The position numbers and the translations under genes are program-made. The notes under the pieces were generated by a model that worked only from the letters and a program-made list of their open reading frames with translations, was not told where the DNA came from and did not search any database. Positions 7,419 to 12,253 of a stretch of 12,253 nt of DNA are shown one piece after another; the stretch's first letter is position 1, and every line of letters starts with the position of its first letter. The stretch comes from SIG607 sp045614505 (lineage in GTDB: Bacteria > Bacillota > Clostridia > Oscillospirales > Acutalibacteraceae), in NCBI GenBank assembly GCA_045614505.1, contig JAZLDA010000094.1, positions 1 to 12,253 on the forward strand, written 5' to 3'.

Positions 7419-7943
7419 TTATTGTTTATTTTTTGTTTCTTTGGTACTGTCAGAAGTCATGTAATCAATCATAAAGACAAGAATTGTCAGAATGAGACCA
7501 ATTGCTACCGACAGATACATTCCCGGTGGTTGCGTAACAAAGGCTGCCATATAACCGAGATAGGGGATTTTGAAGATGGGTTTGCCCAGCACATTATCCT
7601 GATGCACACTTCCCGAATCCTCTGTGTTGTTGGCATCTCCCTTTGTTCTGAAATAAAGGGTTCCGTCACTCTCGGAAATCACTTCCACTATACGGTGTGT
7701 AACGGTAGTCTCCTTTGAAATCATAAAGGTTATGACATCCCCTGCTTTAAGTTTTTCGGGGTCAACATCCTTAACATATATAAGAGTTCCTGTTTTATAC
7801 TCCGGCTCCATTGAGGGAGAAAGAACCGTATAGACTTTAAGTCCGAAGACCCTTACCCCTGCAACAAGCATTGCAAAAATCAGAACAAGGGCTACTATCA
7901 TAGATGAGCACGCCTTGAGTACTTTTTTGAGTTTTTCGTTCAT
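7419..7943 (-). CDS. sipW: Signal peptidase I of the SipW (ER-type, Ser-His) family
   Basis: 174 residues from the ATG at 7941-7943 (MNEKLKKVLKAC), chosen because AAGGGAG lies about ten bases upstream; frames reaching 7994 would translate through that ribosome site. A membrane segment at about 15-34 is followed by the catalytic VLSPSMEP with Ser44, and then TVTHRIVEV with His83 where ordinary bacterial signal peptidases have Lys. That Ser-His arrangement defines the archaeal/ER/SipW type. GDANNTEDSGSVHQDNVLGK is the conserved C-terminal box, and a second membrane segment lies near 153-169. SipW removes signal peptides from TasA-like proteins at the outer face of the membrane, and five candidate substrates follow in the same operon. 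No clear promoter is visible in the 74 bases between its start and recombination site A, which makes it dependent on transcription from beyond that site. Confidence 0.95.
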   Translation of the reverse strand: MNEKLKKVLKACSSMIVALVLIFAMLVAGVRVFGLKVYTVLSPSMEPEYKTGTLIYVKDVDPEKLKAGDVITFMISKETTVTHRIVEVISESDGTLYFRTKGDANNTEDSGSVHQDNVLGKPIFKIPYLGYMAAFVTQPPGMYLSVAIGLILTILVFMIDYMTSDSTKETKNKQ

Positions 7944-8017
7944 AATAGGCGTTCTCCCTTGCATAAAACCAAACAAAAAGCAAAGAATAATCAAAATCGA
8001 CGTTATTGCTTGGCTTT

Positions 8018-8040
8018 TCGTTTATTAACCACATAAACGA
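8018..8040 (-). repeat. Recombination site A (left inverted copy)
   Basis: On the minus strand it reads TCGTTTAT, then GTGGTTA, then ATAAACGA: two perfect 8-base inverted arms around a 7-base asymmetric centre. It is the inverted partner of sites B and C, with one mismatch to C and two to B, all outside the 7-base centre. Arms around a short spacer are the usual form of a tyrosine recombinase core site. Confidence 0.85.
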
Positions 8041-8046
8041 AACTAA

Positions 8047-8087
8047 ATAAAAAAACAGTAAGTCTGCAAGGATTTTGCAGACTTACT
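8047..8087 (-). terminator. Intrinsic terminator of the recombinase gene
   Basis: On the minus strand a 12-bp perfect stem (8087-8076 with 8068-8057) with a 7-base loop is followed by GTTTTTTTATTT. It should stop recombinase transcripts from entering the sipW operon in this orientation, so the operon would lack read-through expression. Confidence 0.88.
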
Positions 8088-8112
8088 ACCATTTTTATGA
8101 CCATTAATATTT

Positions 8113-9213
8113 TTAATCCTCAATAGTGAGAGACAGCTTTTCCATATTATGCTGTTTAAGCTCAAAGGAAGAATGTACATATCGGTTAAGGGTGGTCTTC
8201 ACATCCGAATGCCCGAGAATTTCAGATAGAGTTTTAACATCAAATCCTGCCTCAACACATCTTGTAGCAAAGGTGTGCCTTAGCGTATGAAAGGTAACTC
8301 CCTCAAGACCCATTTCTTGGGTTATTTCCTTGAATCTCAGTTGCATAGTTCTTGGCTCACAGTAAGGGCTTCTGCCTGTGGATACTACATAACCCTCAGG
8401 CTTTCTAAAGCATTCGGCTAAAGAAGATAAAAAGCGTGGCAGAGGAATAACCCTTTTTGAAGAATTGCTTTTTGGAGTATCAATAATTATTTCGGTTTTT
8501 CCGATATTTCCTTTAAGTCGTTGCATAGTTTTATTTATAACAACATAAGTTTGTGTTATGTCCTCCCATTTGAGAGCGCAAAGCTCACCCACACGAAGTC
8601 CTGTATTAAGAGCAAGCAGAACACCGAATTTATATTCATCTATGTCCTCTAAAAGATACTCGGTAAGCCGCCTTTGTTCATCTCGGGAGAGCACCCTAGC
8701 CTCTTTTCTTTCCTCACGCAAAGAAGTTACCTTAGGCATATTAATATTGTACTCTTCTTCAGCAAAATCAAATACAAGGCTTAAAACTATTAAAATATCA
8801 TTAACAGTTTTTATTGAAAGAGCTCCCCCTTTTTTTCTTCCGCTTTCCATCAGTCTTTGCGAAAACTCTTCAAGCATAGAGCGAGAAACTAGCCTTAACG
8901 GTACCTTTCCTATAGCAGGCTTTATGTGATTTTCGTAAAGACCTTCATATTTTCTGTAAGTGGATAACTTTACATTGTGCCTTATATGAATAAGCCACCG
9001 TTCAGTTATAGTATCTATGCATAAACTTGCGGAATTTACGGATTTATTGCATTTTAATGTCATATAATATTTTTGTTTTTCCTTTACCGCTCGATAGCTG
9101 TCAGCATATACCGAAGAGTACTTTTTCCTTCCGTCAGCGCCTATTTCACTGACATATCTTGCCTCCCAACGCCCGTCTTTGCGCTTGTAAATACATTCGC
9201 CTCTCCTTGGCAT
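8113..9213 (-). CDS. Tyrosine site-specific recombinase (phage integrase family), probable invertase
   Basis: 366 residues. The N-terminal 1-55 (YKRKDGRWEARYVSEIG then DGRKKYSSVYADSY) resembles the arm-DNA-binding domain of Tn916-type integrases. Residues 65-165 form the SAM-like core-binding domain. The catalytic domain has Arg207 (NTGLRVGELCAL), a Lys in TPKSNSSKR (248 or 253), His309/Arg312 (FHTLRHTFATR), His335 (LGHSDVKTT) and Tyr345 (NRYVHSS). The set is complete, so the protein should be active. The ATG at 9211-9213 follows AAAGGA at normal distance. No excisionase, replication or transfer genes adjoin it, and inverted 23-bp sites enclose it, so its likely job is local inversion that switches the neighbouring surface operon. 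A leftover integrase of a lost element is the alternative. Confidence 0.93.
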   Translation of the reverse strand: MPRRGECIYKRKDGRWEARYVSEIGADGRKKYSSVYADSYRAVKEKQKYYMTLKCNKSVNSASLCIDTITERWLIHIRHNVKLSTYRKYEGLYENHIKPAIGKVPLRLVSRSMLEEFSQRLMESGRKKGGALSIKTVNDILIVLSLVFDFAEEEYNINMPKVTSLREERKEARVLSRDEQRRLTEYLLEDIDEYKFGVLLALNTGLRVGELCALKWEDITQTYVVINKTMQRLKGNIGKTEIIIDTPKSNSSKRVIPLPRFLSSLAECFRKPEGYVVSTGRSPYCEPRTMQLRFKEITQEMGLEGVTFHTLRHTFATRCVEAGFDVKTLSEILGHSDVKTTLNRYVHSSFELKQHNMEKLSLTIED

Positions 9214-9244
9214 AAAAATCGTTCCTTTCCTTACAACACCTGAA

Positions 9245-9273
9245 TTTATATGATTTGACGGTAAAAATGACCA
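9245..9273 (-). promoter_or_regulatory. Possible recombinase promoter
   Basis: On the minus strand TGGTCA (9273-9268), 17 bases, TATAAA (9250-9245) lies about 30 bases before the recombinase ATG. Four of six -35 bases and five of six -10 bases match consensus. The region 9214-9343 is otherwise AT-rich and without another clear gene or signal. Confidence 0.4.
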
Positions 9274-9343
9274 TAAATGAATAATAAAAGTCCAATTTTT
9301 TTAATCAATTACTGCAAAATATAAAAAATTATGCAAAAAGTTA

Positions 9344-9372
9344 TTTACAATTATGAAGTGTTGTGCTATAAT
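9344..9372 (+). promoter_or_regulatory. Strong outward promoter inside the invertible segment
   Basis: TTTACA (9344-9349), exactly 17 bases, TATAAT (9367-9372), with TG one base before the -10 hexamer (extended -10). The start is expected near 9379. No plus-strand gene follows: the transcript crosses sites B and C and meets the terminator at 9497-9534. Such a strong promoter with no gene in front of it is the central evidence for the inversion model. Confidence 0.85.
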
Positions 9373-9430
9373 GTCTCCACAAATTGGAAGTTAGACCGTT
9401 ATTGAAGGCGAATTTCTGATTTTTTCCAAA

Positions 9431-9453
9431 TCGTTTATGTGGTTATTAAGCGA
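9431..9453 (+). repeat. Recombination site B (right inner copy)
   Basis: TCGTTTAT, GTGGTTA, TTAAGCGA: the same 7-base centre as sites A and C, with one difference from C. It sits inside a longer palindrome, with CCAAATCG at 9426-9433 and CGATTTGG at 9451-9458. It is in direct orientation to C and inverted to A. Confidence 0.75.
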
Positions 9454-9472
9454 TTTGGATATTATTTTCTTA

Positions 9473-9495
9473 TCGTTTATGTGGTTATTAAACGA
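9473..9495 (+). repeat. Recombination site C (right outer copy)
   Basis: TCGTTTAT, GTGGTTA, TTAAACGA. It matches the reverse complement of site A at 22 of 23 positions and site B at 22 of 23. The terminator stem begins two bases beyond it, so C marks the right boundary between switchable and fixed DNA. Confidence 0.85.
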
Positions 9496-9496
9496 G

Positions 9497-9534
9497 GAAA
9501 GCCTCTGTGTTTTTTCACAGAGGCTTTCATTTTT
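9497..9534 (+). terminator. Terminator capping the outward promoter in the present orientation
   Basis: A perfect 13-bp stem (9497-9509 with 9516-9528) around a T6 loop is followed by ATTTTT. It is oriented for plus-strand transcripts, and the only plus-strand transcript source in view is the promoter at 9344-9372. It may also serve the polymerase operon arriving on the minus strand, though the T run there is poor. Confidence 0.85.
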
Positions 9535-9550
9535 CACTTACAAAATCTAT

Positions 9551-10765
9551 TTATCTTGAGGGGAGAGAAAATCCGGGGGAAAAGGTCTTTTTTCTGCCCA
9601 GCAGAGTGCCGCGGGTGACGGCATTTTCGCCAAATTTTGCGCAAATACTGCTAAGAGATTCTTCTATGCGAAGCATTTTGTCCTCTGTCTGAGCTTCGCT
9701 GAACATATCAAGCTGAACACTGCCCTTTCCGTCTTTCAGATTAGTGGCTCTCAGTCCTACATTTCTGCAGGGAAGCTCGGCGCAGTTTCTAAACAGGCGC
9801 ATGGCTTCACGGGCGAGTGTAATTCCTGTTTGAGTACCGCTGTCTATTTTAGCAGAAAATTCCTTTGTGGATAAATCTGTGTCTCGTACAGTCAGTACCA
9901 CTCCCGTGGCGTACATTGAGTAGCCTCTAAGCCTCTCTCCCAGCTCTTCGCCGTAGAACAGCAGCTCTCTCCACACCTCCTCTTCATTTCTTAAATCTCT
10001 TGATAATGTACGCGACCTGCCGATACTTTTGGGGCGGTCGCTCAATCTTGGGGTACACACCGGAGAGTTATCCTGTCCCAATGCGCATCGTCTAAGAGAC
10101 AGTCCGTTTTTGCCAAGCACTCTGCTGAGCATATTTTCGTCGCAAAGGGTTACGTCTTCTATGGTGAATACTCCTCTGTTTGACAGTGCTTCTGCTGTGC
10201 TTTTGCCCACAAAAAGCAGGTCGGAAACAGGAAGTGAGTATATCTTCTCCTTAAAATTTTCTCTGCTTATAACGGTCAGTCCGTCGGGCTTTTTCATATC
10301 ACTTCCAAGTTTAGCGAAAATTTTATTGAAGCTCACCCCTACCGAGGCGGTTATGCCCAGTTCGTTTTTAATATCTCTCTTTATTTTCTCTGCTATCTGC
10401 ACTCCGTCACCGAAAAGAAGGCGGCTTGCTGTTACGTCAAGCCAGCACTCGTCCATTCCGAAGGGCTCTACCATATCGGTATATCGGTGGTAAATCTCTC
10501 TGGCGCGCAGGGAAAACTCTTCATATTTATCATATAGGGGCGGCAGGATATAAAGCCCTTCACATTTTTGTTTTGCCTTCCATATAGGCTCAGCGGTTTT
10601 TACCCCGTATTTCTTTGCTATTTCATTTTTTGCAAGGATTATTCCGTGGCGGTTTTCCACGCTTCCTCCCACAGCCACCGGCTCTCTGAGTAAGGTTTGA
10701 TTGTAAATCAGACTGACTGAAGCAAAAAAATTATTAAGATCGCAATGTAATATTGTTCTTTCCAT
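9551..10765 (-). CDS. dinB: Y-family DNA polymerase (DinB/UmuC-like translesion polymerase)
   Basis: 404 residues from the ATG at 10763-10765 (MERTILHCDLNNFFASV), preceded by GGAG at nine bases; a GTG 15 bases upstream is less likely. The catalytic carboxylates are Asp9 and the MDE pair Asp105/Glu106 in EPFGMDECWLDVT. FF after the first Asp includes the usual aromatic steric gate against ribonucleotides. VGVSFNKIFAKLGSDMKKPDG is a diagnostic palm motif, LLFVGKSTAEAL is the thumb helix-hairpin-helix region, and the little-finger domain ends with QLDMF (351-355), a clear beta-clamp-binding motif. The enzyme copies damaged DNA with low fidelity. The start overlaps the sigma-like gene by about 32 bases, so the two are co-translated. 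The gene is last in an operon whose promoter carries an SOS-type box, fitting damage induction. DinB versus UmuC subfamily is not certain. Confidence 0.93.
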   Translation of the reverse strand: MERTILHCDLNNFFASVSLIYNQTLLREPVAVGGSVENRHGIILAKNEIAKKYGVKTAEPIWKAKQKCEGLYILPPLYDKYEEFSLRAREIYHRYTDMVEPFGMDECWLDVTASRLLFGDGVQIAEKIKRDIKNELGITASVGVSFNKIFAKLGSDMKKPDGLTVISRENFKEKIYSLPVSDLLFVGKSTAEALSNRGVFTIEDVTLCDENMLSRVLGKNGLSLRRCALGQDNSPVCTPRLSDRPKSIGRSRTLSRDLRNEEEVWRELLFYGEELGERLRGYSMYATGVVLTVRDTDLSTKEFSAKIDSGTQTGITLAREAMRLFRNCAELPCRNVGLRATNLKDGKGSVQLDMFSEAQTEDKMLRIEESLSSICAKFGENAVTRGTLLGRKKTFSPGFSLPSR

Positions 10766-11117
10766 TTTCCCTTTCTCCACCCTTTTCTTCCATACTGGGT
10801 CTTAAATGTTCAAGACCGCTGAGATGTAAACGCTCCACCTGCCTTCTGCTGTAGTTGAGCATATGGGCAGTTTCCTCAAGGCTTTTGCCGCAAAGGTATT
10901 TTTGCGCCAGCACCTCGCTCTCCTTTTTATCCTCCATTTTGTCTATATCGTCTTCAATAATATCCCGAATAGACATCGCCGTACTCATTTTGAGTTTATA
11001 TTTCTCCATTTTGTCGGCATTTTTTGCCGACAGCATACTGTATCGGTTGATTCTTGCCTGCTGCAAAGCGTAAAGCTCCAGATATTTTCTTTTCTCATCA
11101 ACGCTCATCTGAGTCAT
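10734..11117 (-). CDS. Sigma-region-4-like helix-turn-helix protein (DUF1492/ArpU-like)
   Basis: 127 residues: a long charged alpha-helical or coiled-coil part (about 8-75, including IRDIIEDDIDKMEDKKESEV), then a sigma-70 region 4-type helix-turn-helix near 80-110 (YLCGKSLEETAHMLNYSRRQ then VERLHLSGLEHL). This architecture is familiar from small phage-type activators and DUF1492 proteins. It lacks the region 2 needed for a full sigma factor, so it probably binds DNA as a regulator or accessory factor. The ATG (11115-11117) overlaps the preceding TGA as ATGA, and its own 3' end overlaps the polymerase gene, so all three genes are tightly coupled. Its presence between a zinc protein and a translesion polymerase suggests a dedicated damage-response cassette of mobile-element ancestry. 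Its target is unknown. Confidence 0.72.
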   Translation of the reverse strand: MTQMSVDEKRKYLELYALQQARINRYSMLSAKNADKMEKYKLKMSTAMSIRDIIEDDIDKMEDKKESEVLAQKYLCGKSLEETAHMLNYSRRQVERLHLSGLEHLRPSMEEKGGERENGKNNITLRS

Positions 11118-11479
11118 AGCATACCTGCTCCCTTTAACGCATAATACTGACCGTAGCTTAAGGTACAGCCGTGAAGCTTATTATAGTCATCCACTTCTGC
11201 AACGGCTTTATATAAAGGACTCTTTTTTCTCTTTTCCTCCTGTTCTCTCTGGCGGGCGAAAAGTCTTTCCCCTGCACTCATACAGCTATCACTACAGTAT
11301 CTTTGGCCTACATTGGCAACCTTCCTGCCGCAATAACTGCAATACTCACACTTTTTTTCGTGAAACTCCATACTGTCACAGAAAGGACAGAGCAGAAACC
11401 TTTCACTCCCCTTCGGTGTCGGTTCGAAATAAACCTTTGCGAACTCAAACTCCCGCCGACAATCCGAACAATAATACAA
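11114..11479 (-). CDS. Cys-rich zinc-ribbon protein, first gene of the polymerase operon
   Basis: 121 residues with three to four metal-binding pairs: CSDC (4-7), CPFC (31-34), CEYCSYC (44-50) and the YCSDSC knuckle near 63-68. The middle is basic and helical (RLFARQREQEEKRKKS), and the C-terminal part has SYGQYYALKGAGML. No signal or membrane segment is present. The YCSD-x-C ending of the zinc region is common in small phage and mobile-element zinc ribbons, but no named family is recognised. The start is TTG (11477-11479), chosen because GGAGG lies nine bases upstream and no ATG is available. Its stop overlaps the next gene's ATG. Expression is expected from the minus-strand promoter at 11570-11598. 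A nucleic-acid-binding helper role for the polymerase is inference. Confidence 0.72.
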   Translation of the reverse strand: MYYCSDCRREFEFAKVYFEPTPKGSERFLLCPFCDSMEFHEKKCEYCSYCGRKVANVGQRYCSDSCMSAGERLFARQREQEEKRKKSPLYKAVAEVDDYNKLHGCTLSYGQYYALKGAGML

Positions 11480-11512
11480 ATCCTTTTACCTCCGATATTT
11501 TAAAAATTTCTC

Positions 11513-11541
11513 TTGACTTAATTCGGGAACTGTAATATAAT
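11513..11541 (+). promoter_or_regulatory. Promoter for the repressor/peptidase operon
   Basis: TTGACT (11513-11518), 17 bases, TATAAT (11536-11541); start expected near 11548, about 97 bases before the repressor ATG. Its spacer holds the operator-like element at 11522-11535, which suggests self-regulation by the repressor. Confidence 0.85.
11522..11535. promoter_or_regulatory. Operator-like element O1 in the repressor promoter spacer
   Basis: TTCGGGA directly followed by ACTGTAA. The first half is identical to the inverted right half of O2 (11545-11559); the second half is a weaker match to TTACGGA. The gap between halves is 0 bases here against 1 in O2 and 2 in O3, which lowers confidence in a common binding mode. 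Confidence 0.45.
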
Positions 11542-11544
11542 AAT

Positions 11545-11559
11545 TTACGGATTCCCGAA
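11545..11559. promoter_or_regulatory. Operator-like element O2 between the facing promoters
   Basis: TTACGGA, one base, TCCCGAA. The left half is identical to the half-sites of O3 and the right half to that of O1. It lies between the two -10 boxes and runs into the SOS-type box. Confidence 0.5.
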
Positions 11560-11568
11560 CACATGTTC
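11557..11568. promoter_or_regulatory. LexA/DinR-type SOS box
   Basis: GAAC-ACAT-GTTC fits the Gram-positive LexA consensus GAAC-N4-GTTC; with the preceding C it matches CGAAC-N4-GTTY. It lies one base after the -10 box of the polymerase operon promoter, over its start point, where bound LexA would block transcription. Translesion polymerase genes are typical SOS members. Confidence 0.75.
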
Positions 11569-11569
11569 T

Positions 11570-11598
11570 ATTATATTACGGAATTCCGTAATTGTCAA
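11570..11598 (-). promoter_or_regulatory. Consensus promoter for the zinc-ribbon/sigma-like/polymerase operon
   Basis: On the minus strand TTGACA (11598-11593), 17 bases, TATAAT (11575-11570), a full consensus match; start expected near 11563, 84 bases before the TTG of the zinc-ribbon gene. A promoter this strong on a mutagenic polymerase operon implies firm repression, supplied by the overlapping palindrome and SOS-type box. Confidence 0.88.
11575..11592. promoter_or_regulatory. Perfect 18-bp palindrome (operator O3) filling the promoter spacer
   Basis: ATTACGGAA followed by TTCCGTAAT, a perfect palindrome lying between the -35 and -10 boxes of the polymerase operon promoter. It is the expected type of site for the dimeric XRE repressor encoded just to the right. 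Confidence 0.8.
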
Positions 11599-11644
11599 GT
11601 ACTTTGGAATATTTTTCAAAAAAATCAGTTAGGTGGTAGGTAAA

Positions 11645-11974
11645 ATGGATTCTGTTTACAGTAGAATCGAAGCCCTATGCAAAAAAGACTCGGTAACGGT
11701 TACAGAGCTGTGCCGCGCCTGCTCCATTCCCAGAGCGACACTGTCGGATTTTAAAATGGGAAGAAGTAAAACTCTTTCAGTCTCCGTGCTTTCCAAAATT
11801 GCCGCATATTTTTCGGTAAGTGTGGAATATCTTTTAGATGGAGAAAACGCACAGATTAGTGAGAACGAATTAAAGGTTGCCCTTTTCGGTGGCAGTGAAG
11901 ATGTTACCGACGAGATGTGGGAAGAAGTGAAACGTTATGCCAAATACATCAAAGAACGAGAAAATGGAGCTTGA
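11645..11974 (+). CDS. XRE-family (Cro/CI-type) repressor, probable target of the adjacent peptidase
   Basis: 109 residues from the ATG at 11645-11647, with AGGTGG eight bases upstream; a GTG at 11633 overlaps that ribosome site. The N-terminal HTH_3 domain spans about 5-65: SVTVTELCRACSIPRATLSD contains the recognition helix, and KTLSVSVLSKIAAYFSVSVE and YLLDGE close the fold. A short C-terminal tail (VTDEMWEEVKRYAKYIKE) may help dimerisation or be the cleavage region. It is read from its own promoter, faces the polymerase operon, and overlaps the next gene by 11 bases. In ImmR/ImmA pairs known from ICEBs1-type elements, the metallopeptidase cleaves the repressor after DNA damage. Here the repressor probably binds the palindromes at 11522-11592 and holds both promoters down. 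Confidence 0.88.
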   Translation: MDSVYSRIEALCKKDSVTVTELCRACSIPRATLSDFKMGRSKTLSVSVLSKIAAYFSVSVEYLLDGENAQISENELKVALFGGSEDVTDEMWEEVKRYAKYIKERENGA

Positions 11975-12253
11975 GGAATTATATAAACTTGCTGAAGACA
12001 AGGGAGTTCATGTAATGGACTTTTCCCTGCCCGAAAACAAGGCTGTCACCATTGATATGGGTAAAAAATGCTTTGTAGGTGTAGACCCAGAGGTGTTCGG
12101 CAGAGAATGTGAAGAAAAGGTGGTTTTAGCTCATGAAATGGGGCATATTGCCACCGGCGGTCTTTACGAAATGGGCACAGACAAAACCTCCCGCAAAAAG
12201 CAGGAGGCAAGGGCTGAAAAGTGGGCTATAGAACGACTGGTTCCAAAAGCCGC
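11964..12253 (+). CDS. ImmA/IrrE-type metallopeptidase (partial, runs off the window)
   Basis: ATG at 11964-11966 overlaps the repressor stop (ATGGAGCTTGA), so the two are coupled. The 96 visible residues start MELEELYKLAEDKGVHVMDF and contain the zinc motif HEMGH within VVLAHEMGHIATG at about residues 56-68, followed by a conserved helix RKKQEARAEKWAIERLVP that contributes a further metal ligand (Glu) and the usual ImmA W/A-rich pattern. The protein is soluble and cytoplasmic. Family members cut XRE-type repressors and so relieve repression in response to DNA damage or other signals; the neighbouring repressor is the obvious substrate. The 3' end is outside the window, so the C-terminal domain cannot be described. 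Confidence 0.9.
   Translation, partial: MELEELYKLAEDKGVHVMDFSLPENKAVTIDMGKKCFVGVDPEVFGRECEEKVVLAHEMGHIATGGLYEMGTDKTSRKKQEARAEKWAIERLVPKA

Larger units (their letters stand above)
8041..9472. mobile_element. Predicted invertible DNA segment (recombinase gene plus outward promoter)
   Basis: A 1432-bp segment lies between inverted sites A and C and contains, left to right, the recombinase terminator, the recombinase gene (minus strand), a gene-free control region, a near-consensus plus-strand promoter (9344-9372) and site B. In the orientation given, the promoter reads right into a terminator just beyond site C. After inversion it would read left across the hybrid site into sipW with a leader of roughly 190 bases. 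The sequence therefore shows the predicted OFF state. Inverted (not direct) placement of A against B/C argues against a simple integrated element. Inversion itself has not been observed here. Confidence 0.72.

Noticed and set aside
7837..8034. A 65-codon minus-strand frame starting inside site A
   Set aside because: It overlaps the sipW start out of frame, its ATG is part of the recombination site, and it has no ribosome site or recognisable product. A leader peptide in the ON state is conceivable but unsupported.
8018..9495. Integrated mobile element with attL and attR
   Set aside because: The flanking copies are inverted rather than direct, the DNA between holds only a recombinase and a promoter, and no tRNA or gene end is duplicated. 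B and C are direct copies but enclose only about 20 bases of unique DNA.
9431..9495. CRISPR-like repeats (three 23-bp copies)
   Set aside because: Only three copies, one inverted and 1.4 kb away, with no regular spacers and no cas genes; recombinase sites explain them better.

Overview
The window looks like chromosome of a low-to-mid GC Clostridia (Bacillota), probably a gut Ruminococcaceae/Oscillospiraceae-type bacterium. The reasons are AGGAGG/AAGGAG ribosome sites with frequent TTG and GTG starts, sigma-A-like TTGACA/TATAAT promoters, a SipW-type signal peptidase with TasA-like substrates, a xPxTG sortase signal, and a Gram-positive type SOS box. This placement is inferred from gene content, not from a database match.

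Layout. (1) 1-381 (+) is the 3' part of ruvX/yqgF, followed by a strong terminator at 391-431. (2) 430-7943 (all -) is one long surface-fibre operon. In transcription order it holds sipW signal peptidase, two short TasA/camelysin-like fibre proteins, two large proteins with a TasA-like N-terminal part and a beta-helix-like C-terminal part, a small membrane protein, a sortase-type adhesin with three Lys/Glu/Asn isopeptide-type domains, and a 67-residue CxxC/CxxC protein. (3) 8018-9534 is a tyrosine recombinase gene enclosed by inverted 23-bp sites. The same segment carries a near-consensus outward promoter (9344-9372). As sequenced, that promoter points away from the sipW operon and runs into a 13-bp-stem terminator (9497-9534) just outside the right-hand site. 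Inversion would point it into sipW with no evident terminator between. I read this as a self-contained invertible promoter switch, sequenced in the OFF orientation. (4) 9551-11479 (-) is a three-gene operon: Cys-rich zinc-ribbon protein, sigma-region-4-like DNA-binding protein, and a Y-family DNA polymerase (DinB/UmuC-like). (5) 11645-12253 (+) is an XRE-family repressor overlapping an ImmA/IrrE-type metallopeptidase that runs off the window end.

How the parts work together. SipW should process the five secreted proteins, all of which carry a recognisable version of the SipW-substrate N-terminus. The TasA-like proteins would form a fibre, and the beta-helix proteins and the sortase-anchored adhesin may decorate or anchor it. 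The recombinase would switch the whole surface structure on or off by inversion. The polymerase operon and the repressor/protease pair are read from two near-consensus promoters that face each other about 30 bp apart. A palindrome fills the spacer of the polymerase-side promoter, related half-sites lie in the repressor-side spacer and between the promoters, and a GAAC-N4-GTTC LexA-type box lies over the start region. This looks like a DNA-damage-responsive mutagenesis cassette under double repression.

The most interesting observations are the recombinase/promoter inverton driving a SipW/TasA operon, and the face-to-face promoter switch controlling a translesion polymerase. Both can be read directly in the sequence; their function is inference.
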